Source: Lachnospiraceae bacterium
GTDB taxonomy: Bacteria > Bacillota > Clostridia > Lachnospirales > Lachnospiraceae
Length of the DNA: 27,602 bases
Direction of reading: 5' to 3'
NCBI GenBank assembly: GCA_022798035.1
Contig: JAAWLS010000001.1
Location: 1-27,602 of the forward strand
Part shown: positions 7,014 to 15,378 of the stretch, piece after piece
Numbering within the stretch: position 1 is the stretch's first letter
How the letters are laid out: every line of letters begins with the position of its first letter
Notes under the pieces: generated by a model
Seen by the model: the letters and a program-made list of their open reading frames with translations, nothing else
What the model was told of the DNA's origin: nothing
Databases searched by the model: none
Program-made: the position numbers and the translations under genes

Positions 7014-10000
7014 TTATCTTGAAAAAGCGTACCCCATTCTTGTACTTCCTCTCCGGTATGATTCCACGATATCCCTGTCTCCTATCCTTACAGACATATC
7101 TTTCTCCGCTGTTTTCTTCGTGTTGTCCGCTATATCCCTCAAGTATGGCGACATTTCTCTCATTGCCCTCATAAATCCTCGGTACGACGCTTCTTCGATT
7201 CCTTCCTCTATCTGGTAGTTATTCGCCACCGCTGTTTTCCCGTTGGCAAACTGCCCGACAACCTCATTATGGTTTGCATAGAACAATCCATCTTCCGGAA
7301 AACCTCCAACTTGATACTTTGGTATCAAATCCGAAATGCGGATTGCGCCGATACCCGTTGCATACCCCTTGTACCCTCTGGCCGTCCAGCCATTGTACAG
7401 ACTTCCATATCTCGAAACCGTATATCGAATTGCCGCAATCATATTAGACAGCGGGTCATAGATATTTTTATCGTATGGAGACAACGCCCATGTGCGGAAC
7501 GTCGGGTCAATCACCTGCATAAGTCCTTTTGACGGCGTTCCTCTTTTGGCATTAATATCCCAGTTATTGATTGCGTTTGGATTTCCGCCGGATTCATGTT
7601 GCATTTGCATAAGCAATGCATTTACATTGGAATCCGAAAGCTGACCGGTTATGCGCAACGCATGTGTCGCCAACTGCCTCCATTGCTCTACTCCGGCAGA
7701 GGCATTATAGCTTACCTCTGGTACAATATCATCAAATATTCCCTTGATATAATCAGAAACGTTGTTAAATACCTTGCTTATTGCGCCGGAAGCTATGTCT
7801 CCATATATGCCAGACCATCCAGACATGTTCACAAACTTATCCAAGGCGATTTTCAAAATCTCGCTCGGCTTCGTCAGGTAATCCATCACATTTCCGGTGA
7901 AGTTCTTGATTGCCTCCCATGCGCCACTTAGGAAGTCCCCGATACCACCCGCAAAATGAGGCATACCGTTCATAAATGCCTTGGTCTGCTTGGCGGGCAT
8001 AATCTTCGTCCCCTTCTCCATCGGTAAGACTACGTTTCTTCCCTCTGGTATAAACGGTTTTCCATGTGGCGGGACAATTAATTCTTTGTATACAGAACCT
8101 TTTTGGTCGTTCACAACTCCTATGGTATCCCGTGGAAGTCCGTTGGTTCCAGACGCAAACTTTGGTGCTTTCCATGTTTCCAATCTCGTTCCAGAACCCA
8201 CTTTTTCGAGAATCCAGTTTATGCCTTTTATAACTCCGTTTACAGCTTTTTCGATTGGACCTATAATCTTCCTAGCAATTCCATTAAAGTATCCTCCAAT
8301 TCCATCCCAAATCCTTGTCACAGCGTTATACGCACCACGGAAAGCGTCGTCAAAAAAGGTTTTTACGTCCTTGAATACATTTTTTACTGCCGCCCACTTC
8401 TCTTGGAACCATGTGTTAATAGTATTAAACGCCGCTTTTACCGCATTAAATCCCGATTGGAATTTCTCGCTAAAGAACTGCCTAACGTCTCGAAATACGT
8501 TCTTCACAGCGTTCCACTTGTCTTGAAACCACGTATTAATAAAAGAAAACGCCGTTTTCACAGCGTTGTAGGCATTTATAAAGGTTTCGGAGAAAAATTG
8601 AACCGTTGGAGAAAATACTGATTTTACAGCTTTCCATTTTTCGTCGAACCAAGTATTCACAGTTGAGAAAACGGTTTTTATGGCGTTGTAGGCATTGGTG
8701 AAGGTGTCCGAGAAAAACTTCCCAACTGGTGCAAACACATTCTTTATCTTCTCCCAAAGGTCGCTAAAGAACGAGATTGTATTTCCTAGCATTTCCGATA
8801 TCCCATTAAGCAATCCCTTCATAATGTATCCGCCTTGCTCTGCCATGACAGTTGACGGGGAGTGAATGCCAAAAGCTTCTTTAAATCCACTAATAAATCC
8901 GTCGCAAAAATCTTCGATGCCATCTTTTATGGATTCCCATGCATTTTGTATTCCCTCCCACAATCCAGATATTATATTTCTTCCAATTTCAAGCATTTTA
9001 TCCGGAAGCTCTTTGAAAAAATTAATGATATTATTGGCTATTTCTGGAACTTTTTCTGTTATAAATGAAATTGCATTTTCTCCCCACTCTCTCATTTTTT
9101 CAATCACAAGTCCAAAAATGTCCCCTATTTTTTTCGGAAGTTCAGAAAACCAATTTGCAATATTCCCTATAATTTCTGGTATCTTTTCTATAAGAAAACT
9201 CGCCGTATCTGCAACCCATTTCACAAAACTTCCAAGCGCAAACCCAAGCCAATAACCAATCTTCCCTGGTAATTCCGATATAAAATTCGTAATTGATTGA
9301 ACTAATTCTAGGAATCTTTCTGGAATGCTTTGCAAAAATGGAAGTACTGTTCCTTCCCACCATGAAGGGATAGTCTCTGTAAAAAACGAAACTATAGCAT
9401 CCCAATTATCACGTATCAACACTACAATAGTGGAAACTGTAGCGACAATTCCAGCTACAACCCCTGCCACTAACGCTGGCGCACCGAGTATAATTGCGCC
9501 AACTGCTGTAAGAGCAACCCCAACTACCATCAAAATTTCATTCAGCCAACTAAACCCATTTTTTAGCATCGAAAAGAAATTTGTTATAGCTAATAACGCT
9601 CCGCCAACAGTTGATACAATCCCTGCTACTGTTGTTGCAACACCTCCAAAAGCGGCTGTTAATGCTTCATTTACTGTTAGTCCCGAAAAAATCCCTTCTA
9701 TCGCCAAGCCTATATTCGCTCCCAAAGTCGAAATAGAGCTTAATAACCCAGTTTTTAAGGCAGTTCCGATTCCCGCATTTGCCGCAATCTCTACGCCTAG
9801 TTTGGAGGCTATTGCTTGCGCTATTTTCCGAGACAATGTTGTTCCAATAAATGACAATGCACTACTTGCTAAGTGTAATCCCAATATTTTCTTGATTGTT
9901 AATGCGCTAATAATTATTGCGACCGTTTCTAAATCAATATTTTCAAGAAATTCTTTTGCGCCGTCCCAAACTCCTTTCCAATTTATGTTGGCAATTGCAG

Positions 10001-11023
10001 TTTTTACAGTTCCCCATAATCCTTGCACCCACACATTCAACGTTTTTGCTACTGACGCAAAGTCAAACGTATTGAAAAACTCGTTGATTCCGGTTGCAAT
10101 AGATAGTCCAAATTCCTTCCAGTTAAATGTTTCTCCAAAGGATAAAGCGGCGTACACCGCCGTATTTAATGCCCCCGCAATCGTTCGCCCGACTGCGCCA
10201 AACAAATCCGGCGAAATAAGACCATTTAGGAAGTCCGCCAGTCCTTTTCCGAAGTTCCTTGCAGTATCGTAAACCTTATTCCAGTCAATGCTGTTCATGG
10301 CTTTGGTCAGCGTATCCCCGATATATTCGCCGAGTTTATACAGCGTGTCAAGACTGCTCTCATATGCCTTAAGCATATTGTCTGTCGCAAACATATTGGT
10401 GGTTAATCCACCTTCGCCTGCGCCTAAATCTCCAAGTCCTCCGCCGCCTCCGCTTGGTTTTGCAGAAGAACCTCCTCCGCTTCCGGTATCGTCGTCTGGG
10501 GCGTTGATATTCAGTTCGTCGATTCCAAGCACGACATCTTTCAGCTTTTTGGCGTTTTTAGCGGCGTCTTTGTACCCGTCCGAAGCGTCTCCTGCTCCGC
10601 TCGCCAAATCATCCGTATATCCCGCCGATTCTCCTAAATCATCCGTCAGACCTCCGGCTGATATCTCAAACTTCCAGCCAAAGATTGCCCCAAGTGAATT
10701 GAGGACGGTTTCAGAAAAAGCGATTACTTTCCCCATGACAGTGTTAAGCGTCTGAATGAATGGCTTAAATGCGGCAATTAATCCTGTTCCGACGATTGAA
10801 CTAAATGCCTTGAATTGTTCTGTTAGTATTCTGATTTGATTTGCCCATGTACCGCTTGTTCTGGCAAAATCCCCAGCCGCCGCACCAGTATTTTCAATCA
10901 CATACTGATACCGCAACATAACCTTTTCCGCCTGGGACATAGACTGCATATCTGCGTCAATGCCTCGCTTTAATGCCCATTCCTGCAAAGTGGCTTGTGT
11001 TAAATCAATTCCATATCTTCTTA
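7014..11023 (-). CDS. Tape measure protein, exon 2 (after group I intron), with SLT domain
   Basis: Exon 2 joins exon 1 (12375-13533) after removal of the intron; the joined gene is 5169 bases, encoding 1722 residues. Exon 2 begins with bases TA completing a Leu codon, then RRYGIDLTQATLQEWALK, a conserved tape-measure segment. Following are a Gly/Ser-rich linker (about 565-600), several hydrophobic segments (about 750-930), amphipathic helices, three tandem 40-residue repeats (1157-1276) and a C-terminal lytic transglycosylase SLT domain with catalytic Glu1530 in MQHESGGNPNA and GLMQV downstream. The protein sets tail length and probably opens peptidoglycan during DNA entry. A frame begins at TTG 10988 but is not an independent gene: the reading frame is open back to the splice site. 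Confidence 0.9.
8355..8714 (-). repeat. Three tandem 120-bp (40-aa) repeats in the tape measure
   Basis: Three consecutive 40-residue units begin at 8714, 8594 and 8474 with FSDTF, FSETF and FSEKF, and each carries NAxKxxFxxxNTWFxxKWxAVKxVF. A fourth, degenerate half-copy starts at 8354 (FDDAF). The units are diverged at DNA level. In tape measures, repeat number changes tail length. Confidence 0.85.
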
Positions 11024-11160
11024 CATTTATACCCTCGGTTTCCCGATATTTATTAGGGGATTAGACTATCTCACAACCCCATAAGGGTTTCCGATACTTC
11101 GAGTGGTGCTAATCTCCACCCTACTCCCATGAAGGGATAGTCGTTACACCTTCCATAACA

Positions 11161-11191
11161 AAAAGATCACTCTAAACGAGTGACCTTTTTA
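11161..11191 (-). terminator. Terminator-like hairpin inside the intron at the endonuclease stop codon
   Basis: A 13-pair near-perfect inverted repeat: AAAAAGGTCACTC, loop GTTTA, then GAGTGATCTTTTT on the minus strand. The endonuclease TAG stop is in the loop. It has the form of a bidirectional intrinsic terminator, placed before exon 2 of the host gene, and could instead be an extension of an intron stem. Confidence 0.55.
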
Positions 11192-12203
11192 GGCTCGGCA
11201 CGATGTTGTCATGTTTATATTTCCACACATACCCATATGCGGATTTTGATTTACCTCTTAAGTTCTGTGTTATGTTTGTTCTGCAATGAAAACCGTTCTC
11301 TCTAGCCGCCTCTGCGACGCTTTTATATTCTCTAACAACATTTCCTTTAAGGTCATATTGAATTATTGCTCTTGCTGTTTTGTCTTTATCTACATCATAA
11401 ATAAACGAATTTTTTCTATGCACAATTTTCTTTTCAGTTACATATTCCCAAATAAACCCGCCGGATGTTTTTCTTTGTTTTTTGGCAACAGCAGATATTC
11501 TAGCTACGCTTACTCCAGTTGCTTTTGAAGCCTCCGTCATTGTAGGATATTCTGCAATAAGATTTTGTTCTAAGTCATATTGCCTTACCGCTTGTGCCCT
11601 GCAATTATTTGCACCCGAATGCGATTGGATATATTTTTCAGACTTCCATGTTTGTTTTGCTATTTCTGATTGCCTAGCAATATATTCTTTGGTTGTATTT
11701 GCCTTTTTGCACCGAATTGATTGACTTTTACGAAAATCATCATTACTCCTAGATTCTATAGATTTCTTTTGAAACATCTTTCCTTCTTCTGTTTTAAAAA
11801 AATCTTTCATTTTATCAGACTGATTAATTTTTATTTCTGGATGTTTTTCGTAATATCTCTTTATGCTTTCGCTCATCTTTCTTTTTGTTTCATCGGTTCG
11901 TTTCTTCCCTTTTGAACTCGGAGGAAGATGACCACCTTCTTGAATATTTATTAATGGATGTCCAGATTTTCTATAATGCGCAATCATTTCTTTTTCATAT
12001 CTAAATGCTTCTTCTTCCGTTAATTCCTTTTTAAGAATTTTAGAATTGCATTTACACGAATTAATAATTCCAACCAATCGTTTGTTGTCTCTCTTTTTTG
12101 AACGGTATCTATATTTACTCCCCTTTCCTATATAAAATATTTTTTCAGTATCTTCATAATACCAAGCATAAACATAATACTTCCTTGTCAAATCAAACTC
12201 CAT
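11172..12203 (-). CDS. Intron-encoded GIY-YIG homing endonuclease with NUMOD DNA-binding modules
   Basis: 343 residues from ATG 12203, preceded by AAGGAG ten bases upstream; a GTG nine bases earlier abuts the ribosome site and is a less likely start. The catalytic domain is N-terminal: YVYAW (residues 10-14) stands for GIY and FYIGKG (23-28) for YIG, followed by the Arg-rich SKYRYRS and a Glu-rich helix EEAFRYEKEMI. A NUMOD3-like motif (KKRTDETKRKMSES) lies near residue 105. Two NUMOD1/IENR1-like helix-turn-helix repeats lie near residues 205-255 (QYDLEQNLIAEYPTMTEASK) and 285-335 (QYDLKGNVVREYKSVAEAAR). It would cut intronless tape-measure genes near GETEPL and spread the intron. It is translated from its own ribosome site inside the intron RNA. 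Confidence 0.92.
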   Translation of the reverse strand: MEFDLTRKYYVYAWYYEDTEKIFYIGKGSKYRYRSKKRDNKRLVGIINSCKCNSKILKKELTEEEAFRYEKEMIAHYRKSGHPLINIQEGGHLPPSSKGKKRTDETKRKMSESIKRYYEKHPEIKINQSDKMKDFFKTEEGKMFQKKSIESRSNDDFRKSQSIRCKKANTTKEYIARQSEIAKQTWKSEKYIQSHSGANNCRAQAVRQYDLEQNLIAEYPTMTEASKATGVSVARISAVAKKQRKTSGGFIWEYVTEKKIVHRKNSFIYDVDKDKTARAIIQYDLKGNVVREYKSVAEAARENGFHCRTNITQNLRGKSKSAYGYVWKYKHDNIVPSLKRSLV

Positions 12204-12374
12204 AACAATCACACTCCTTATGTAATTATTGTACCTTAGTTTGACCTGTAATAAAAGGTAAATTTATATAAATTTAGATTTTCATCGTTAGCAAGTGGAA
12301 AACCACTCACACCGCTTTTGCATGCGTTCTTCGGATTATTCGAGATACATTTCTGTATCAAGCCGCTAATTTTA

Positions 12375-13533
12375 ACGGTTCTGTTTCGCCAGTAAATATG
12401 GACTGTAAACTCGTTGCCACTTCTTTTTGCGATACGTTATAAAAAGAAGCCATGTCTGCCGCAAGCTTGGTAAGCTCCACGGACATATCGGACATCTTAC
12501 TTTGCGAAAATCCTATCGCCACTCCCATAGCCTGGAATCTTCCCGCCATCGTCTTTGCGGTCAGTTCAGACATACCAAAATCTGCGATAGATACCTTGGC
12601 TAAATCCTCTATTTTATTTTTGAAATCCCCGAATGTCACATCAACGACATTTTGAACCTCCGTCAAATCAGAGGATATTTCCATCGCCTGTTTTCCGAAA
12701 CTGATAAGTTCAAACGCCCCAACAAATGGTGCGACAGAGCGAAATAAGTTTCGGAAGTTATTCTGCATTCCGCTTAATGCACCTTTCACTTTGCTGGAAG
12801 ACATAACGGCATTAGTCGATAGGTTTTTAAAAGACTTCGACAATGAATCTGCCGCCCTCCCGCCGCTTGCCCCTGTTTTTGCAAAATTCGCAAGGGCATT
12901 TGTCATTTGAATCGTATTTTGGCTTACCTTTGGAGCCTTAGACATCGCATTTATAAAACTGTTCAGTTCTGTGGTAAGTTTCGGAAGGTTTTTAGAAGCG
13001 TTTCCAGCCGATTTACCTCCGAGTTTTGATATGGAACCAATTAAGTTTGATAGATTCGTTGTATCAAAACTCAATGTTCCAATATTGTTCATCTGCCTAA
13101 CAAAATTTTGTACTTGCGCTGAAATAACCGGCAGATTTTTCGCCGCATTTCCAGTGGATTTATTTCCAAGTTTTGATATGGCGTTTGAAATGTTGTTGAT
13201 TCCGCTTGTATCAACTCCTTGCGCCGCTTTTACCCCTTCCGAAAGGCTTTTCATGGCGTTTGATATACCGTAAAAAGAATTTGTATCTAATCCGTCAAAT
13301 TTTTTTAATGCATTTGCAAGAGAAGATAGTTCCGTTGATTTCGCTTTCTTAAATCCCGTTGCAGCGTCTGATAAACTTCTGATTCCAGACGATATGTTCT
13401 TTAATTTTGAGACATCCACGGATTTTACGGAATTTGCAAGAATATCCAATTTGCCAGAAAGATTTTCTATTGCCCCATCTGCGCTTTTTGCACTTGCTGA
13501 TATATCTATGGATAAGCTGTCTATCGTTGGCAC
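12375..13533 (-). CDS. Tape measure protein, exon 1
   Basis: Encodes residues 1-386 plus one base of codon 387. The ATG at 13533 follows AAAGGAGGTGGAAGGGTGCC-type ribosome site sequence. The sequence (MPTIDSLSIDISASAKSADG) and the alternating helical repeats 'SLANALKKF', 'INNISNAISKLGNKSTGNAAKNLP' and 'LIGSISKLGGKSAGNASKNLP' are typical of siphophage tape measures: heptad-rich, low in Cys, Ser/Lys/Asn-rich. Near its end are the conserved segments FQAMGVAIGFSQSKMSDM and MASFYNVSQKEVATSLQSIF. If unspliced, translation adds KLAA and stops at 12358, giving a truncated 391-residue product. Joined to exon 2 it makes the 1722-residue tape measure. Confidence 0.92.
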
Positions 13534-13556
13534 CCTTCCACCTCCTTTCTTTCAAA

Positions 13557-13586
13557 AGAAAAAGAGGCGGTTTTTCACTACCTCTT
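13557..13586 (-). terminator. Terminator-like hairpin between tail chaperone and tape measure
   Basis: Minus strand AAGAGG pairs with CCTCTT across a 13-base loop, followed by a T-rich tract TTTTTCTTTT, in the 68-base gap before the tape measure ribosome site. Confidence 0.5.
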
Positions 13587-13601
13587 AATACATCACACCT
13601 T

Positions 13602-14066
13602 CTAATGATTTATCTCAAAATTCGTTTTCATAGCCTGCAATTTTGCTACAAATAATTCACGCTGTTTTTGAATTTCGTTTTCTGTCATAGGTTTATTTTT
13701 TTCTTCCAATTCTTGCAGTAATGGTTTCTTTATGTACTTTGACTTCGCTTTTCTTCCTGCAAGGCAATGTTCTACTGCCACTGATACCGCTGACAGTGTA
13801 TATTGCCCTTGTATCCATGCAAGATAGTCTTTTTCTTTCAGTTCTTCCTTATGTGCTTTAAGATATGGCTCCATGTCCGCAGGACATGACCAGTCAATGT
13901 CATCTACTGACAATCCATATCCTTTTGTCGCGACCATCAACTGCGGTCGCACTTCCTCGCAGTAGATTTCCCATGTTAATTCTCGCTCTGTACTACTTCC
14001 AGTATCGGTTGAACTGTTTCTTCTATTTCTTCCGCCTTCTTCTGCTCCTTCTGGAATAGGCTTCTC
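13602..14066 (-). CDS. Tail assembly chaperone T domain, made by -1 frameshift from G (G-T fusion)
   Basis: This is the -1 frame continuation of the chaperone gene and not a separate gene. A frame beginning with GTG at 13952 has no ribosome site, but the frame is open further upstream back past the slippery site at 14072-14066. After the shift it reads EKPIPEGAEEGG, a Ser/Thr linker, then ELTWEIYCEEVRPQLMVATKG. This layout matches lambda gpG/gpGT-type chaperones, in which a minority of ribosomes shift to add the T domain that contacts the tube protein and tape measure. The fusion would be 271 residues (117 from G, 154 from this frame). Location directly before the tape measure fits. Confidence 0.85.
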   Translation of the reverse strand, partial: EKPIPEGAEEGGRNRRNSSTDTGSSTERELTWEIYCEEVRPQLMVATKGYGLSVDDIDWSCPADMEPYLKAHKEELKEKDYLAWIQGQYTLSAVSVAVEHCLAGRKAKSKYIKKPLLQELEEKNKPMTENEIQKQRELFVAKLQAMKTNFEINH

Positions 14067-14416
14067 AAAAAAGAATCTTCCAGCAATGCCTCCTGAATCT
14101 GGTTGAAGAATTCCATAACGTCTGCTCCATCGCTGTCCATGTATTCTTCAACAAGTGAAAATGCCTTGTCAAGCTGTTCTTCCTTGCCTTCTCCTGTATC
14201 GCAGTTGTATTTGAATTCCGGGTGGTGTACCTGCAAGCCGACAAGAACTGCTTCCGGCAGAAACAGGAGCAAATCTTCAACTTTCTCAAAATACGCTTCC
14301 TTGTCTCCGTTTGATAAATCCGCAAATTTTACATATTTTGAAATAATTCGTTCTTTCAGCGTGGGTTTGTATGCAAACTTGATGCTGTACTCTTTTTCTC
14401 CGATTTTTAATTTCAT
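13976..14416 (-). CDS. Tail assembly chaperone G
   Basis: 146 residues between tail tube and tape measure genes, the standard chaperone position. It starts MKLKIGEKEYSIKFAYKPTLKERI and continues with an acidic helical body (LDKAFSLVEEYMDSDGADVMEFF), typical of Firmicute phage tail chaperones. It keeps the tape measure soluble and directs tube polymerisation. The zero-frame product ends ...LEVVQSEN at a TAA; a -1 slip at codons 116-117 (TTT TTG) makes the longer G-T form. The ribosome site before ATG 14416 is AAGGAAAAGGAAAAT, weaker than its neighbours. Confidence 0.85.
   Translation of the reverse strand: MKLKIGEKEYSIKFAYKPTLKERIISKYVKFADLSNGDKEAYFEKVEDLLLFLPEAVLVGLQVHHPEFKYNCDTGEGKEEQLDKAFSLVEEYMDSDGADVMEFFNQIQEALLEDSFLRSLFQKEQKKAEEIEETVQPILEVVQSEN
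14066..14072 (-). other. -1 ribosomal frameshift slippery heptamer TTTTTTG
   Basis: In the G frame the heptamer reads T TTT TTG (codons 116 and 117 after the last base of TCT), a classical X-XXY-YYZ site. Slipping one base back changes to the frame that encodes the T domain, which is open from here to 13602. No other good heptamer lies in the overlap (14066-13976). Confidence 0.8.
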
Positions 14417-14439
14417 ATTTTATTTTCCTTTTCCTTTCT

Positions 14440-14922
14440 TTAAAAAGATGTTGTTGCTGAGAAGGCCACTTTTTCTTCCATGCCTTTGTATTCTTCAATG
14501 GTAAGTGTCATTTCAACCACCAGAAGCTCATTCTGACCAAATTCCGGTTGTGGTATTGCTGTAGGTGGCTGCGCTACAACAAAAAACGCTTCTTCAAATC
14601 CTGGAACGATTGTTTCAAACCACATTCTCTTTCCGGTTCCTTCCAGCCCTGTATAATCAGAAATGACTTCTTTCCATTCTGCATTGGTTTCCGGTGTAAA
14701 GTTTACTCCAACAGGGAACGATCCCCCCGTGTCTGCCCTGCCTCGCACATATCTGTTTACAAAATCCTCTAATGCGCTTGCGTCAATCTGTTCATTTTCA
14801 ATCGTGATTCCTCCAATTGAGTTTATTCTGTGCAACTGTGTAAATGCTGTTGGCTTCGTTCCGGCCGTTGTTTCCACTCCATAGCCAAATGTGATTCCTA
14901 ATGCGGAAATTCCTGCTTCCAT
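14440..14922 (-). CDS. Major tail tube protein
   Basis: 160 residues, the gene before the tail chaperones and after the tail terminator. The sequence is beta-rich with ALGITFGYGVETTAGTKPTAF at the start, the central SALEDFVNRYVRGRAD segment and a C-terminal 'ELLVVEMTLTIEEYKGME' strand, consistent with the phage tail tube fold in Firmicute siphophages. It polymerises around the tape measure to form the tail tube. The ATG follows AAGGAGGAATAAAC. Short gap to the upstream terminator gene contains a hairpin with T tract. Confidence 0.82.
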   Translation of the reverse strand: MEAGISALGITFGYGVETTAGTKPTAFTQLHRINSIGGITIENEQIDASALEDFVNRYVRGRADTGGSFPVGVNFTPETNAEWKEVISDYTGLEGTGKRMWFETIVPGFEEAFFVVAQPPTAIPQPEFGQNELLVVEMTLTIEEYKGMEEKVAFSATTSF

Positions 14923-14948
14923 GTTTATTCCTCCTTAAAAATTTGCAT

Positions 14949-14971
14949 AAAAATAAGAGCATTTCTGCTCT
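14949..14971 (-). terminator. Terminator-like hairpin before the tail tube gene
   Basis: Perfect six-pair stem AGAGCA/TGCTCT with GAAA tetraloop, followed by TATTTTT on the minus strand, just after the tail terminator gene. Confidence 0.55.
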
Positions 14972-14980
14972 CTGTTTCTG

Positions 14981-15352
14981 TTACAATATGTCTCCGTCAC
15001 CTATAACTCTTTTGTATCTTGCGGTGGTGATATATACATCCCCGCTGTTATTGTGCATTGGCATAGGCATTGGTTTAAAACTCATGCTTTTCATTATCCT
15101 CAAAACCTCTCTTGCCACCTCGTCTGTTCTGCTGTTGTTTTGATTATCGGAAACATCAACTTGGAACGCCGCATTAACTCCTGGTATCGACGTTCCTTCC
15201 AAATCTGAACCTACTTCCTGCGAATCAATCATGTGTATGTACACCGTCGGGAACTTAGGTTTTGTTGATGACCTGTCGCTTGTGGTAAAATTTAGGTCTT
15301 TGTATTTCGCTTTTATCTTTGTGGAAAACTTCGCTTTTATCAGCGAAAACAC
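14981..15352 (-). CDS. Tail terminator / tail completion protein
   Basis: About 123-131 residues, in the position of the tail terminator between neck gp10-like and tube genes (with an inserted antirepressor upstream). It contains PTVYIHMIDSQEVGSDLEGTSIPG and a VNAAFQVDVSDNQNN strand, usual in the terminator family. The protein caps the tail tube and connects to the head. Start is unusual: the only ATG/GTG/TTG codon near the N-terminus is GTG 15352 without a ribosome site. Eight codons upstream, ATT 15376 lies six bases after AGGTGA and would add ILDSIETQ, giving a family-like beginning. A stop precedes this, so ATT initiation is a serious possibility. Confidence 0.75.
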   Translation of the reverse strand: MFSLIKAKFSTKIKAKYKDLNFTTSDRSSTKPKFPTVYIHMIDSQEVGSDLEGTSIPGVNAAFQVDVSDNQNNSRTDEVAREVLRIMKSMSFKPMPMPMHNNSGDVYITTARYKRVIGDGDIL

Positions 15353-15378
15353 TTGTGTTTCTATGCTGTCAAGAATAT

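Larger units (their letters stand above)
11024..12374 (-). ncRNA. Group I intron in the tape measure gene
   Basis: Exon 1 stops in frame soon after the conserved GETEPL motif, and the matching continuation (RRYGIDLTQATL) resumes 1351 bases later, with a homing endonuclease between. Splice sites read from the sequence: exon 1 ends ...CCGT at 12375, pairing with internal guide GCGG (12366-12363) so that the terminal U meets G, as group I P1 requires. Exon 2 starts TAA at 11023 and pairs with TTA just before the guide (P10). The last intron base is G (11024). P2 is GATAC/GTATC near the 5' end. P7 is GACTATC (11142-11136) with GATAGTC (11070-11064), and a GAAA-capped P9 precedes the 3' end. Joining restores the frame and gives GETEPLRRYGIDL. 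Confidence 0.92.

Noticed and set aside
8355..8714. CRISPR-like periodicity
   Set aside because: The 120-bp periodicity is coding repeats of the tape measure without spacers. No CRISPR array elsewhere.
9325..10272. Long plus-strand ORF (315 aa) opposite the tape measure, and others at 7981-8526 and 10288-10755
   Set aside because: Low-complexity mirror frames of the tape measure coding sequence, with no ribosome sites and no protein family resemblance.
7014..10988. Tape measure starting at TTG 10988 as a separate gene
   Set aside because: The frame is open to the splice site at 11023 and upstream residues RRYGIDLTQAT are conserved; it is exon 2.
12236..12275. Plus-strand promoter-like TTGACC...TATATA in the intron
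   Set aside because: It would drive antisense transcription with no gene downstream; AT-rich intron sequence explains it.
13602..13952. Independent chaperone T gene starting at GTG 13952
   Set aside because: No ribosome site, and the frame is open upstream to the slippery heptamer; better as a frameshift product.
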